Assembly (NCBI GenBank): GCA_029817715.1
Contig: JARUPY010000471.1
Span: forward strand, 372,001-436,000
Length of the DNA stretch: 64,000 nt
DNA from: Melastoma dodecandrum
Lineage: Eukaryota > Streptophyta > Magnoliopsida > Myrtales > Melastomataceae
Direction of reading: 5' to 3'
This document shows positions 36,472 to 49,202 of the stretch, piece by piece (the stretch's first letter is position 1; each line of letters starts with the position of its first letter). The position numbers and the translations under genes are program-made. The notes beneath the pieces were generated by a model. It was not told the DNA's origin. It searched no databases and saw only the letters and a program-made list of their open reading frames with translations.

Positions 36472-39400
36472 TGTACGCGCGCCTTCCGGCCTAGCACGCG
36501 CGCGCGGGCGCTGGTCCCTCATCCAAAAATGGCTCCGTTTGTAAAAATGTGTTGTTGTTTAACCTAGGTAAACTATTACGGAGACTCCACCGACTTATTT
36601 TTGAAAACTGGTCTAAGTCGGAAAATCAGAGTAGGGTTCGGGGATCCATAATTACTAACTCTTACACTTAAACATGCGAAAAAGTGGCGTTTGCTCCAAA
36701 AGTTTGTTTTTGATTTAACGGGTGTTGGACCCGATCCGGGCATGACTCCGGACTCATGTTGATGATTTACGGGCGTTGGACTCGATTTGTGCTTTTTTTG
36801 GGCCCAAGCTCATATGTGTTGATTTAACAAACAATATGCGACGATAAAATCCTGAAAGCCTAATAACATGCACAGCAACCACAAATCAAGTATTTAGATC
36901 AAAGGGAGCGGGGAAGGGTGGTGATCGTGGGCCTATGCACTTGGGCCCACGATCCGTTACATGTGGAAATAATAAAAACATCGGGAGGCCCGCACCTCCC
37001 TCATGTACCTGAAATGACGGTTGGGGCCGCTTTATTATCTTGACATCGCGGTTTTTTACACACGCGGAAAGATCCACGCGGTTTGATACACGCGCCTTCA
37101 AGTAGACTTCGGTCTTTGGTCTCCGTCTTTTTGGATTCTCGCATTCCTCGTCGGCTGAAAATTGTTGGTCGGAGGCGGCGCTCTAGTGAAGCTTTTCACC
37201 ATTATCGAACACGGCGTAGTCTTCGAGATCCTCTTTGCTAATTATCTCGGAATTCTCGTTTAGTTTTCCATGCAAAATAAACCAAGAAATTTGTTAGAAA
37301 ATTCTTAATGAGATAGATCAATAATTAAAATTAACTTAAAGATGAGTTTTATTACGTGTTTCATGTTTCTCATGTAAAACCATGAAAATTGCTTAAAAAA
37401 ATGTACGTAAAGAAAACGTAATGCGATCAAATTCATGTAACTATTATCTAAACAAATTATAATCATTAATTAAAGACATTCATAAAAGTTGACATTTAAT
37501 TGAAATAATTCCTACGGTTTAAAGTGACGTTAGCTAAATTCACATTTTTATCAAAACACATGCGGACAAAATCAATGTTTTGTAAAAGTAATAATAGCAG
37601 CAGCAATAATAATAGTAATAATAAAGAAAGAAACTTCCTTACCTTTCTGGGCGTGCGTCCCTGTTGCGGAATGGAAGAAGGGAGTAGGGGATTCTTTGCT
37701 TTGGGGAATGTCCATGGTGTTACCCGCCGCTTCTGTCGAAGAATCCAGAGGGATAAACTTCAGGCGAAAACAGGGAAGACGTTGCCTCTGAAGGCTCGCC
37801 ACATGCTCCGTTGGAAAAGCTCTGACTTGTGCGTCGGCTCTCGGCGCTGCCTTGGGCGTGGGCCGACGATGCGGGGGTTGCGGTGGGTGTGACATCCTTG
37901 GCGCCGGAATCAGAGAACGTCGAGTTTCCTGAGAAAGAGACGGGTCGCCGCCATTGGACGTCAGGGAGGACGTGATTCGCCGACACTGGACCTGTGGACG
38001 TCAGGAGAAGGTAGGTTCTCTGCTGCTTAATTTGGGGACGCCGGGAGGTCACGGATCCTCCGTCGCTGGATCTGAAGAGGCCGCTACTGGAAGAGACGTT
38101 GCTGCTGGAGGGTCTGGTAATGCTGGGGATGCTTGTGGCCGCTGACGATGTGGTCGGATCTGGAGGACCGACATCATCTGGTTGCCGCCATACTGATCGT
38201 TAGTAGTGGAGCACCACCTTGGGGTTTGCTGGTTCCGTGGATCGGTGCCGTTGTTGTTGGCTTCAAGAAACCAGAATCGGGGAACACGCCTTGGGTGCTT
38301 CGGTGTGATGGAGTGAAATGAGCGTTGCTGTCCGCTAATCCGAGGAGACACTGGAGGAGGAGCTTCGCTGCCGGGATTCCTTGGGGTTGCGATCACATCT
38401 TCCTGCTGCTGTGGCCGTCTTTGGAGCCTTCTCGTTTGCCTCCGATTTCATTACCTGGGCTGGAGGGTGACGGGGACGCGGTGGGTGAAAAGCAAAAGCT
38501 TTTAGTCCTTCGGCCGGAGGGAATTCTCTTAAGGTAAGCTCCGGTGGGTGAGTGATGATCTCCCTCTTTAATATGTCTCTCTATGTCTATGTGTATCTCT
38601 CCCATCTCCCCCTATACAAGTGAAGTAGAATGTTAGAACGAGAGGTGACTTCTCGTGGCGCTCATGTGCAGCCACAAGAAGTTTGAGTATCCATCATTGT
38701 CGAATACAAGGAGGTGGAGTTGGCCAGGTCTAAAGAAGCCGTCGCTTTGGCGGGGATGTGCCGGTTTTTCTTGGCCGCAACCGAAGGATGGACACTTGTT
38801 GTTGCTCCTTCCTGCTGAGGCCAGACTTGGGCTGGGGACGGGGGTCTCTTCGTTTTTTGTCGAACCTACCTTAGGATGAAGGGAACACCGTGGGGGTTGA
38901 GGAAAACTCGTCGTCGTCTCTCGCCAGAAGGTGGTCTCCCTTTTAGGTAAGTTTTTCTCCTCTGTCTGTGATGATGCTCGTCCCCCCCTTTTTTTCTTTT
39001 GTCTGTCCTCCTCCTTTTTGATAAGTCGAGGATCGTGGGGGAAGCCGTTGTGGGGGGCTGAACGTGGGACTGATATGTTGCTTCTTGTTACCGAAAATGT
39101 CGGTCATGCATGGATGGAATTCTCGAAAGTCGGGGAGAGCTTGTTTGCAAGAATCTCGGTGTGGTTTGCTTGTCCCACAATTTCTAATTTGGCTGCCATC
39201 AAGATGAAAATTGTGGAATATTGGTTAAAGTCCCTCTGCACGTGAATAACATTCATGTTGTCGATGAATAATAGAAATATTTTCCTTTAAAAAATGAATT
39301 AAATAGATTTTATTGTTATTCTGGATTTGGTGCAATGAGATGTCGTTTCTTGTTGTGTTAAAATTCCTCCACCGAATTTGCAGGTGGTGTGGGAAAAGTT

Positions 39401-40253
39401 CGGTTCCTGTGAAGGAGCGGTGGGGAGGTGATATGGCCGTAGCACTCGTTAACTCCTCCTCCATCTTGGTGCGTACGTAGGCCACAATTTCGGTGCACTC
39501 GATATTGACCAGCTCAAGTAAGCAAGGCCGCATCCAAAGATCAGGGTCATGAAATGGGGATGATGCAGGTCGGGATGCTTGCTGATCTCTAGAGCACCAT
39601 GGTGAAGAGTGCTTGAGTGACGAGCATCGCGTTTGTCGAAAATAGCTAGCATGTGTTTCCATTTTGGAGGGACTAAACGATGCTTCGTGCACTTGGGGCC
39701 TCTGGCATAGCGGCAATCTTCGAGGACAATGAGCAGGTGACTCCATTGTTGACAAGAGCTCAAGAGCATCGTTGCAGCCGGCTAATGCGACCGTAGTATG
39801 TTACGACCGTGATTCCTTCTTATTGTAGCAGACGGGGCTATTTGAGCTGGTTCCCGACGTCACCCTTAGATCCAGGTTGTGGCTGCACCATTTTGTGAGG
39901 ACACCAATTCGTCTTTATGTGCCCAAGAAACCACATGCTCTTTTTTTGTTCCAATATTTCATTTCTTTTTCTTTTTAGCATCTTCATGGTCGTAGGTATT
40001 CTTGGGAGAGCAAGTTCACTCGGATGAAACTGATAAGTGTTGTTCTCCCCTCTTCTCGGGGTTGTTCTAGCTCTGGTGTCCTCCACATTGTATGTGGATC
40101 ATATCCTCTAAGAGTTGTATGTCAAGATATGGCTCCTGAAGTGCTAAAGCCAGCAGAGTTGTGTCTGCAGAAGAGAGCGTGGGAAGCTTGCTGAGATACC
40201 GAAGCGAGTTCCGCTAGATGGCCTTGAAATAATTTGCGATTTGGGTATCTATA
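36472..40253 (-). repeat. 3' LTR of element 2 (left copy, 3782 bp)
   Basis: Direct repeat of 45007-48773. The part from about 37920 to 40253 differs from the other copy at only about five bases by my reading, while 36472-37915 differs at dozens of bases including several small indels. On the minus strand the first bases are TATAGATACC where the other copy has TGTAGATACC. Reading frames up to 176 codons occur on both strands but resemble no protein I know. Confidence 0.9.
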
Positions 40254-40270
40254 GTTTGCCCCTCCTTGTG
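40254..40270 (-). other. Polypurine tract of element 2
   Basis: On the minus strand the stretch CACAAGGAGGGGCAAAC runs up to the LTR start, the same design as in element 1. Confidence 0.75.
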
Positions 40271-41489
40271 AGAGAATTTTTTTTTGGAAAATTTTCGCAC
40301 AAGGATATCATAGATACCCAAATCGTGAATTCGAGGTATTCTTGATCGACCTGCACTTTGGTCACTTTGGGATCATAACAAGAAAATTGTTAGTTATAAA
40401 TGAGACCCCGTGAACTACGGGGATAATCAAACATGTATTGCATTAATGTATGACATGTTTTATTTTGATAAAACTTAATGGGATTGTTTCTGAGTAAGTC
40501 TGGCGAAGGACTTCTTGACTCCTCTCATGGTTCACTCTTATTTTAGAAAGCCGTCTTGATTGGATTTCAAAATTCCTTTGACTTAGATGCTCATGTGCCG
40601 GTCAAATGAGTTTTTCTGTTGGAATGTGGCTCTGACATAAGGCCTTCAAAATCGTTATTTTAAGAGAACGAGTCTCATCAAAAGCTATCAAACCGTAGAG
40701 ATTCCATCGTCCAAGCGAATTCTCCATCTTTCAGATAGTGAGCCAGTCGAGGCGTTTCGTCTGGATCAGCGAATGGCTCGTATGTGCTTCTTCGGGAATG
40801 TTTTTTTTGGAATAACACCTTTGCTCTTGCGACCATCTATGTTGGCCCTGGTGTTTTAATTTTACTCTTTTGTTTTGCGCTTTGCTTTTGAAGACTTCAG
40901 TCTTTACGCTAATTTTGCTTTTTCTTTATCAACTGCTGGGATATGCCCCATATTTATTGAAAATATTTTCTAGGAGCTTTTGGGAACTTTTTGAGCCGAT
41001 GGAGATGTTTTGTCTTTAGGAACAACTTAACTGGCTCACAAATCTGTTGATGGTACCTCTTTGCTCAGATCTTGAGGAAGTGTCATCTCTATAGTACGCC
41101 ACTTTTGGCTTTACAGGATTTCCAGCAATTTTGAGGCGAGGTAATCTGTAGACTCAGTGAGAGTGGTGAACACAGAAACTTTGGTTCTGAGGCAAACAAT
41201 AATTAACGTGTTTGGGGTAGAGAAATAAAGAGAAGGTTTGATCTCATCCCGGTTTGAGCATCTTTCGTCAAATGATCCTTCATCCGTCCAGACGCTTTTA
41301 TAGGAAATTCTCACGGTGTTTGCACTCGTCTCTCAAGGGTGAGTGTTTGGGAATGGGTTTGCCTTCTCCATTTCTCACCCAGAAATATTTGTTAAAAATT
41401 GATGGTTAAATGCAAATGGCACACGGATGTTCAAGAAATGGGTACCTTTGGTTGACCTGTTAGGAGATATTTTACCAAGACAGTGCCCA

Positions 41490-43290
41490 TGCATGTATGT
41501 TTGTCCTCATGTGGCCGTCCTTGATGATGACAAAGGCAATTTCGAAACTTTGGTTCGAAATTTTCCACCCAACCGCCCGCGCCTTTGTTCGTGATATAGG
41601 GTGCTCATGTACCTACAAACGCCCACAGGGCGGACTCAAGTTAGCTCATGTAACTTGTTCCGATAAGAAAGTATTAAAATTGGATTAATACTCCCTTTCA
41701 TGTTGCTTCGTCAGTGCGTCTTCGTCCGATGGAATCGAAGGATTGACGTAGCTCCACTCATGCCTTATGTTTGTTGTGTAAGGTTGTTCTTGTACCTAAG
41801 AGACAACGACATAAACAAGTAAATTTATGTAACTTGTTTTCATTAGAGTAGAAACGAAATTTGTTCATGTAATTTCGCATATATAAAAGGTAAAGTACAG
41901 TTTTGGTACTTCCCTTTTTGTTTCGTTATTGCATCTTCGTCCGATGGAATCGAAGGATTAACGAAACTGCAACAAGACTTTGGCTCGAAGCTTTGCCACC
42001 CTGCCACCATCGCCTTCGTCATAGGAGTTCTGTACCATTCGTGTGAGGAGCTCATGTACCTGCCTACGAGACAAAGGACATATACGAAATAAGCTCATGT
42101 AATTCCATTTAGCTTGATGAAGAGAGTAATATTTGTATGATTCTCCCTTTTCATGTTTATTGTCAGTGTTCTTTGCCCCAGTTGACTCCCTAGGGATACA
42201 AAGAAGTTTGTTGACGAAGATTGTTTTGAAGCTTTGGTTTGAAACTTCATCGACTGTCTTTGTTGTCTGCTTAAGATGCTCATGTATTTTCATGTAATTT
42301 GTTGTCTTGTTGTCTTGTTGATCATGAGTGTTGTTTTGAAGCTTTGATTCAAAAGTTGTTCTGATTGACATGATAGGATGTTGTTGTATCCTCTCGTCTG
42401 CCTAGGTTGTTTATGTGCCTATGAGACAAGCCGAAGAGCAAAACAAGTAAGTTCATGTAACTTGTTTTACAAAGAAAGTCTTCGTTAAGGAACATATACT
42501 CCCTTTCATGTTATTCGCCATTTTGTCAACTGTGAGTTATCCAAGATTGCTCTAACACGTCCCAGGATAGCTTGGAGATATGCCCCAGGGTCGTTCGGAG
42601 ATATGCCCATGATCACTCGGAGATTTGCCCTAGGATCGGTCAGGGATTTGTCCCAGGATCGGTCAGGGATTTTCCCCAGGATCGCTCGGAGATATGCCTA
42701 TGATCACTAGGCGATTTGCCACAGGATCGGTCTGGAATTTGCCCTACGATCACTTGGAGATTTGCCCCAGGATCGCTCTGGAATTTGCCCTATGATCACT
42801 TGCAGATTTGCCCCAGGATCGCTCGGAGATTTGCCCCGGATTCGGTGGAGATTTGCCCCAGGATCGCTCGGAGATTTGCCCCGGATTGTTCTCGTGTTGT
42901 CGTCGTCGTTGTTTTGTCAACGAAGGCTGTTTCGAAACTTTGGCTCAAAACTTTTCCACCCTACCACCCTCGCCTTCGTCGTCTTCCTAGGATGTTCACA
43001 TACCTATGAGATAAGCCGAAGGGCAAAACAAGTAAGCTCATGTAACCTGTTCTGCAGAGAAAGTATTAGTTGAGGAACGAAAACTCCCTTTCATGTAGAT
43101 CGTCGTTTTGTTGACAACGAAGGATATTTTGAAGCTTTGGCTCATAACTGTTTCAAGGCTTTGGCTCGAAACTTTACTACCCTACCACCCACGCCTTCGT
43201 CAACATGCGACAAGGGCTAAAATAAGTGAGCTCATGTAACTTATTTTCATAAATAGGGATGTATTAATCAAAGAACGAATACTCCCTTTC
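41490..43290 (-). repeat. Degenerate long-unit repeats in the interior of element 2
   Basis: Blocks recur in fixed order and spacing of roughly 200-400 bp: a word like CGAAACTTTGGCTCGAAACT, then CCACCCTACCACCC and CGCCTTCGTC, then a GCTCATGTAC-type word, then AGCTCATGTAACTTGTT and CTCCCTTTCATGT. I place units near 41524, 41960, 42180, 42900 and 43120, with partial ones between. Element 1 has related units in its first 560 bases in the opposite orientation. Confidence 0.7.
42562..42890 (-). repeat. 23-bp tandem array, about 14 units
   Basis: Units follow GATTTGCCCCAGGATCGCTC (23 bp with GGA) with substitutions such as TATGATCACT and GGTCAGG. Some units form 46-bp higher-order pairs. The apparent ORFs here, with repeats of PQDRS and ICP, are a by-product of the array. 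Confidence 0.85.
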
Positions 43291-44981
43291 ATGTGATTGT
43301 AACGTCGAAGAACGCCTACATCGATTGCTTATGACAGTTCTCTCCGTTACGATGATTGATTTTCGATTGAATGTCGTGAATGTGCAAAGTTAATAGAGCC
43401 ATGCGGTGGGCTTGGGTGGGGATTGGCCACTCATGTAGTGGACTGAGGTGCTTGTTTTTCGTCAATGAGTGATACGGTGACTGACCTTCTCCTCTTTTCT
43501 TTGGTGAGAGTCTGGTGGTTGACTACTGTCGGGATGACCGCTTGGGTGCCGTAGGGAATTCAAAGGGAATTACCCCAGTCAAAGTATGCGTCGTCGCTTG
43601 GTAGACATCATGTTCTTTGGTATTGGTAAGTTGTTGTCTGAGCACCAGAAGAGTCATCTTGTACAGCTGTCCTGATCTCGCGATGCTGTTGTGAATGATG
43701 GGGTTTGCCACTTGTGCTGGATTGTCTTGTTGAGTTGTAAGCTAGGGAATTGCCCATGTTTGGAATGATGTTTCTGTTGGTGCCGAAGTTGTGGCGATTG
43801 ATAACGTAGTGAAATCGCTTCTATTTCTTTGGAGCGGTTGTCGGATCAGTAGAGAAGTGATGTCCCTAACGTGTCCGATTGTAGCATGTCCGTGAACGGC
43901 TCGATGGGCTCGTCATTAGCTCTGATGTTGACTGCGGTTGACTGGTGAGATGTAACCTCCTTGGGGTTTTCATGTTGTTGTATATTCGACTTTGAACTTT
44001 GGTAGCTGTTGGGTGATCTTTGGTGTTCGTGCTTGGCTTTGTACTTTGGTAGCCGTTGATGACTTTGGGCTCATGTCGTTTGACGGATGGCTTTGAACCT
44101 TGGTAGCCGTAATGGAAACTTTGGTTTTCATGTTGTTATATGTTCGACTTTGAGCTTTGATAGTCGTCGATAAATCCTTGGCATTCTTGTGCTTGTAGAT
44201 TTGTAATGTCACGCCTTGTCCCTGATCTCGTTCGGGAAGCAATGTTGGAGAATTAAACCTCGGATGGAAAATAGAGAGAATGTTTGGATTAGTATCACGC
44301 AACAATGTAATCGATGCATGATAAATTTGTGATGATACTTAACCGCACTCGTATATGAAGAAAAGTATGCAATGTAACTGTAATTGTAAATGAGACGTAG
44401 TGATGCAATGGAGCAATGACATGATAATGTAACTACTGCAATCGAACAGACACTCATGTGGTCATGCGAATGTATGAATGCAGTAAGCAGTAAAATATGT
44501 AGGGATAGGAGAAATGAAGGTTGTTGAAACCATTATAATAAACTCCACCCAACTGCAAAATGAGCAAAGTTAGTTTTACAGTTAATGCATACAAAGCATA
44601 CCTGAGACCTGTCCCTGCACAGGTAGCAGTCACTCAGTAACAAACAAATGCATATGTGGTGTCTGGTACCTGTAGTAGACAAACAATACTAGACTCTCGG
44701 ATGAAGGTTTCTAAGACCTCCATCGGACTAAGGGAGGCGGGTCCCGGTCCATAGCCTACAAGCCGCAGGAAGCAGCGAGGCCGTGCCTTTCGGTGACCCC
44801 CTAGAGATCCTAGTCCCGGGTATAGGGACTTACCTAGAAATGCCTAGTAAGTAGTAAACGAACACAACCATGAGAGCAAACAAAAGGCAACGAGCCAAGC
44901 AAGTACATGCGCAAACAAGAACTCCCTTCCGCATGTGGATTAAAAATGTAAGAGTATTCGAAAAGAATCCACATGCGGAAG

Positions 44982-44999
44982 TCCCCAGCGGAGTCGCCA
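44982..44999 (-). other. Primer-binding site of element 2
   Basis: On the minus strand TGGCGACTCCGCTGGGGA starts seven bases after the CA end of the right LTR. It begins with TGG as required for pairing with a tRNA 3' CCA. I recall this 18-mer as an arginine-tRNA type site in Tat/Ogre-like elements but cannot confirm the tRNA. Confidence 0.75.
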
Positions 45000-45006
45000 T
45001 CCGGGA

Positions 45007-48000
45007 TGTACGCGCGCCTTCCGGCCTAGCACGCGCGCGGGCGCTAGTCCCTCATCCAAAAATGGCTCCGTTTGTAAAAATGTGTTGTTGTTTAACCTAG
45101 GTAAACGATTACGGAGTCGCCACCGACATATTTTTTGAAAACTGGTCTAAGTCGGAAAACCAGAGTAGGGTTCGGGGATCCCTAATTACTAACTCTTACA
45201 CTTAAACATGCGAAAAGGTGACGTTTGCTCCAAAAGTTTGCTTTTGGTTAACGGTGTTGGACCCGATCCGGGCATGACTCCGGTCTCATGTCAATGTTTT
45301 ACGGGCGTTGGACCCGATTCGGGTTTTTTGGGCCCGAACTCATGTGTATTGGTTTGGCAAACAACATGCGACGATAAAATCCTAAAAGCCGAACGACATG
45401 CACGCAACCACAGATCAAGTATTTAGATCAAAGGGAGCGGGGAAGGGTGGTGATCGTGGGCCTATGCACTTGGGCCCACGATCCGTTACATGTGGAAATA
45501 ATAAAAACATCGGGAGGCCCGCACCTCCCTCATGTACCTGAAATGACGGTTGGGGCCGCTTTATTATCTTGACATCGCGGTTTTTACACATGCAGAGAGA
45601 TCCACGCGGTTTGATACACGCGCCTTCAAGTAGACTTCGGTCTTTGGCCTCCGTCTTTTTGGATTCTCGCATTCCTCGTCGGCTGAAAATTGTGAGTCGG
45701 AGGCGGCGCTCTAGTGAAGCTTTTCACCATTATCGAACACAGCGTAGTCTTCGGGATCCTCTTTGCTAATTACCTTGGAATTCTCGTTTAGTTTTCCATG
45801 CAAAATAAACCAAGAAATTTGTTAGAAAATTCTTAAATGAGATAGATAAAAAATTAACTTAAAAATGAGTTTTATTATGTGTTTCATGTTTCTCATGTAA
45901 AACCATAAAAATTGCTTTAAAAAATGTACGTAAAGAAAACGTAATGAGATCAAATTCATGTAACTATTATCTAAACAAATTATAATCATTAATTAAAGAT
46001 ATTCATAAAAGTTGACATTTAATTGAAATAATTCCTACTGTTTAAAGTGACGTTAGCTAAATTCACATTTTTAACAGAACACATGCGGACAAAATCAATG
46101 TTTTGTAAAAGTAATAATAGCAGCAGCAATAATAATAGTAATAATAAAGAAAGAAACTTTCTTACCTTTCTGAGCGTGCGTCCCTGTTGCGGAATGGAAG
46201 AAGGGAGTAGGGGATTCTCTGCCTTGGGGAATGTCTATGGTGTTACCCGCCGCTTCTGTCGAAGAATCCAGAGGGATCAACTTCAGGAGAAAACGGGGAC
46301 GACGTTTCCTCTGAAGGCTCGCCACATGCTCCGTTGGAAAAGCTCCGACTTGTTCGGCTCTCGGCGCTGCCTTGGGCGTGGGCCGACGATGCGGGGGTTG
46401 CGGTGGGTGTGACATCCTTGGCGCCGGACACGGAGAACGTCGAGTTTCCTGAGAAAGAGACGGGTCGCCGCCATTGGACGTCAGGGAGGACGTGATTCGC
46501 CGACACTGGACCTGTGGACGTCAGGAGAAGGTAGGTTCTCTGCTGCTTAATTTGGGGACGCCGGGAGGTCACGGATCCTCCGTCGCTGGATCTGAAGAGG
46601 CCGCTACTGGAAGAGACGTTGCTGCTGGAGGGTCTGGTAATGCTGGGGATGCTTGTGACCGCTGACGATGTGGTCGGATCTGGAGGACCGACATCATCTG
46701 GTTGCCGCCATACTGATCGTTAGTAGTGGAGCACCACCTTGGGGTTTGCTGGTTCCGTGGATCGGTGCCGTTGTTGTTGGCTTCAAGAAACCAGAATCGG
46801 GGAACACGCCTTGGGTGCTTCGGTGTGATGGAGTGAAATGAGCGTTGCTGTCCGCTAATCCGAGGAGACACTGGAGGAGGAGCTTCGCTGCCGGGATTCC
46901 TTGGGGTTGCGATCACATCTTCCTGCTGCTGTGGCCGTCTTTGGAGCCTTCTCGTTTGCCTCCGATTTCATTACCTGGGCTGGAGGGTGACGGGGACGCG
47001 GTGGGTGAAAAGCAAAAGCTTTTAGTCCTTCGGCCGGAGGGAATTCTCTTAAGGTAAGCTCCGGTGGGTGAGTGATGATCTCCCTCTTTAATATGTCTCT
47101 CTATGTCTATGTGTATCTCTCCCATCTCCCCCTATACAAGTGAAGTAGAATGTTAGAACGAGAGGTGACTTCTCGTGGCGCTCATGTGCAGCCACAAGAA
47201 GTTTGAGTATCCATCATTGTCGAATACAAGGAGGTGGAGTTGGCCAGGTCTAAAGAAGCCGTCGCTTTGGCGGGGATGTGCCGGTTTTTCTTGGCCGCAA
47301 CCGAAGGATGGACACTTGTTGTTGCTCCTTCCTGCTGAGGCCAGACTTGGGCTGGGGACGGGGGTCTCTTCGTTTTTTGTCGAACCTACCTTAGGATGAA
47401 GGGAACACCGTGGGGGTTGAGGAAAACTCGTCGTCGTCTCTCGCCAGAAGGTGGTCTCCCTTTTAGGTAAGTTTTTCTCCTCTGTCTGTGATGATGCTCG
47501 TCCCCCCCTTTTTTTCTTTTGTCTGTCCTCCTCCTTTTTGATAAGTCGAGGATCGTGGGGGAAGCCGTTGTGGGGGGCTGAACGTGGGACTGATATGTTG
47601 CTTCTTGTTACCGAAAATGTCGGTCATGCATGGATGGAATTCTCGAAAGTCGGGGAGAGCTTGTTTGCAAGAATCTCGGTGTGGTTTGCTTGTCCCACAA
47701 TTTCTAATTTGGCTGCCATCAAGATGAAAATTGTGGAATATTGGTTAAAGTCCCTCTGCACGTGAATAACATTCATGTTGTCGATGAATAATAGAAATAT
47801 TTTCCTTTAAAAAATGAATTAAATAGATTTTATTGTTATTCTGGATTTGGTGCAATGAGATGTCGTTTCTTGTTGTGTTAAAATTCCTCCACCGAATTTG
47901 CAGGTGGTGTGGGAAAAGTTCGGTTCCTGTGAAGGAGCGGTGGGGAGGTGATATGGCCGTAGCACTCGTTAACTCCTCCTCCATCTTGGTGCGTACGTAG

Positions 48001-48773
48001 GCCACAATTTCGGTGCACTCGATATTGACCAGCTCAAGTAAGCAAGGCCGCATCCAAAGATCAGGGTCATGAAATGGGGATGATGCAGGTCGGGATGCTT
48101 GCTGATCTCTAGAGCACCATGGTGAAGAATGCTTGAGTGACGAGCATCGCGTTTGTCGAAAATAGCTAGCATGTGTTTCCATTTTGGAGGGACTAAACGA
48201 TGCTTCGTGCACTTGGGGCCTCTGGCATAGCGGCAATCTTCGAGGACAATGAGCAGGTGACTCCATTGTTGACAAGAGCGCAAGAGCATCGTTGCAGCCG
48301 GCTAATGCGACCGTAGTATGTTACGACCGTGATTCCTTCTTATTGTAGCAGACGGGGCTATTTGAGCTGGTTCCCGACGTCACCCTTAGATCCAGGTTGT
48401 GGCTGCACCATTTTGTGAGGACACCAATTCGTCTTTATGTGCCCAAGAAACCACATGCTCTTTTTTTGTTCCAATATTTCATTTCTTTTTCTTTTTAGCA
48501 TCTTCATGGTCGTAGGTATTCTTGGGAGAGCAAGTTCACTCGGATGAAACTGATAAGTGTTGTTCTCCCCTCTTCTCGGGGTTGTTCTAGCTCTGGTGTC
48601 CTCCACATTGTACGTGGATCATATCCTCTAAGAGTTGTATGTCAAGATATGGCTCCTGAAGTGCTAAAGCCAGCAGAGTTGTGTCTGCAGAAGAGAGCGT
48701 GGGAAGCTTGCTGAGATACCGAAGCGAGTTCCGCTAGATGGCCTTGAAATAATTTGCGATTTGGGTATCTACA
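45007..48773 (-). repeat. 5' LTR of element 2 (right copy, 3767 bp)
   Basis: Direct repeat of 36472-40253 with clean TG...CA ends. It lies next to the primer-binding site on the inside and to the AATAT target duplication on the outside. Confidence 0.9.
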
Positions 48774-48784
48774 AATATCAGTAC

Positions 48785-49202
48785 CATTTCAGCCTTAGGG
48801 GCCCGCGACCATGAGCGTGTAGAAGGGCAGGACTGCGAAGGTACCCACAGAGAAGACCGCACTCGTAAGTCCAGAAGATGCAAGCTCTGCAAATCATGGT
48901 CAGACTCAACTCCTAATCATTGTCACTGGATCATCACCGAGCCCATGATGAATCTTACATGAAGAGACTACTCCAAAGCCCTTCAGACTCACAGCAACAG
49001 GTTTTAGACAAGGTGGAGAATTGGCCACTCTCCATCCTCCAGTGAAACTCCAGGACACACGATGGGGTGCTCCAGCTTCCAACAACCACAGCCCGAACAT
49101 GTCGCTGCAAAGACCACCCCTGACAATGCGAAGAGGAATATATGGCCTTAATTGCCGAATGGCAGGAACCTGATCAGCACTGCTTCTTCCGCATAACCCC
49201 AA
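48785..49202 (-). pseudogene. ABA4-like gene remnant, 5' piece
   Basis: Minus-strand exon 48886-48785 encodes a hydrophobic stretch (AVLPFYTLMV) that belongs directly before the exon at 36410. An upstream frame at 49202-48906 could hold the plastid transit peptide. One extra G in the GCGGGCCCC run near 48803 shifts the frame and makes an immediate stop before AEM. With the lost 3' end this makes the gene a pseudogene whatever the effect of the LTR element in its intron. Confidence 0.65.

Larger units (their letters stand above)
36472..48773 (-). mobile_element. Complete 12.3-kb LTR retrotransposon without coding capacity (element 2, LARD-like)
   Basis: Two long direct repeats (36472-40253 and 45007-48773) enclose 4.75 kb. 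The element has TG/CA ends except for one changed base at 40252, the 5-bp duplication AATAT (36467-36471 and 48774-48778), a primer-binding site beside the right LTR and a polypurine tract beside the left one, so it reads on the minus strand. No frame resembles gag, protease, reverse transcriptase or integrase. The interior instead holds a 23-bp tandem array and long degenerate repeats. LTRs near 4 kb with a non-coding interior fit the LARD class of non-autonomous elements; the primer-binding and LTR words remind me of Ogre/Tat-type Ty3-gypsy elements (inference). It is inserted in an intron of an ABA4-like gene. Confidence 0.9.

Noticed and set aside
39225..39755. 176-codon frame in the left LTR, repeated at 47745-48275
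   Set aside because: Present in both LTRs only because they are copies; no recognisable motif, and LTRs of this class are not expected to code.
42562..42890. Possible CRISPR-like array
   Set aside because: Units are contiguous with no unique spacers and lie in a plant retrotransposon; it is a simple tandem array.
42716..43073. Overlapping frames with repeated PQDRS/ICP peptides
   Set aside because: Produced by the 23-bp tandem array read in several frames; no start context or conservation.
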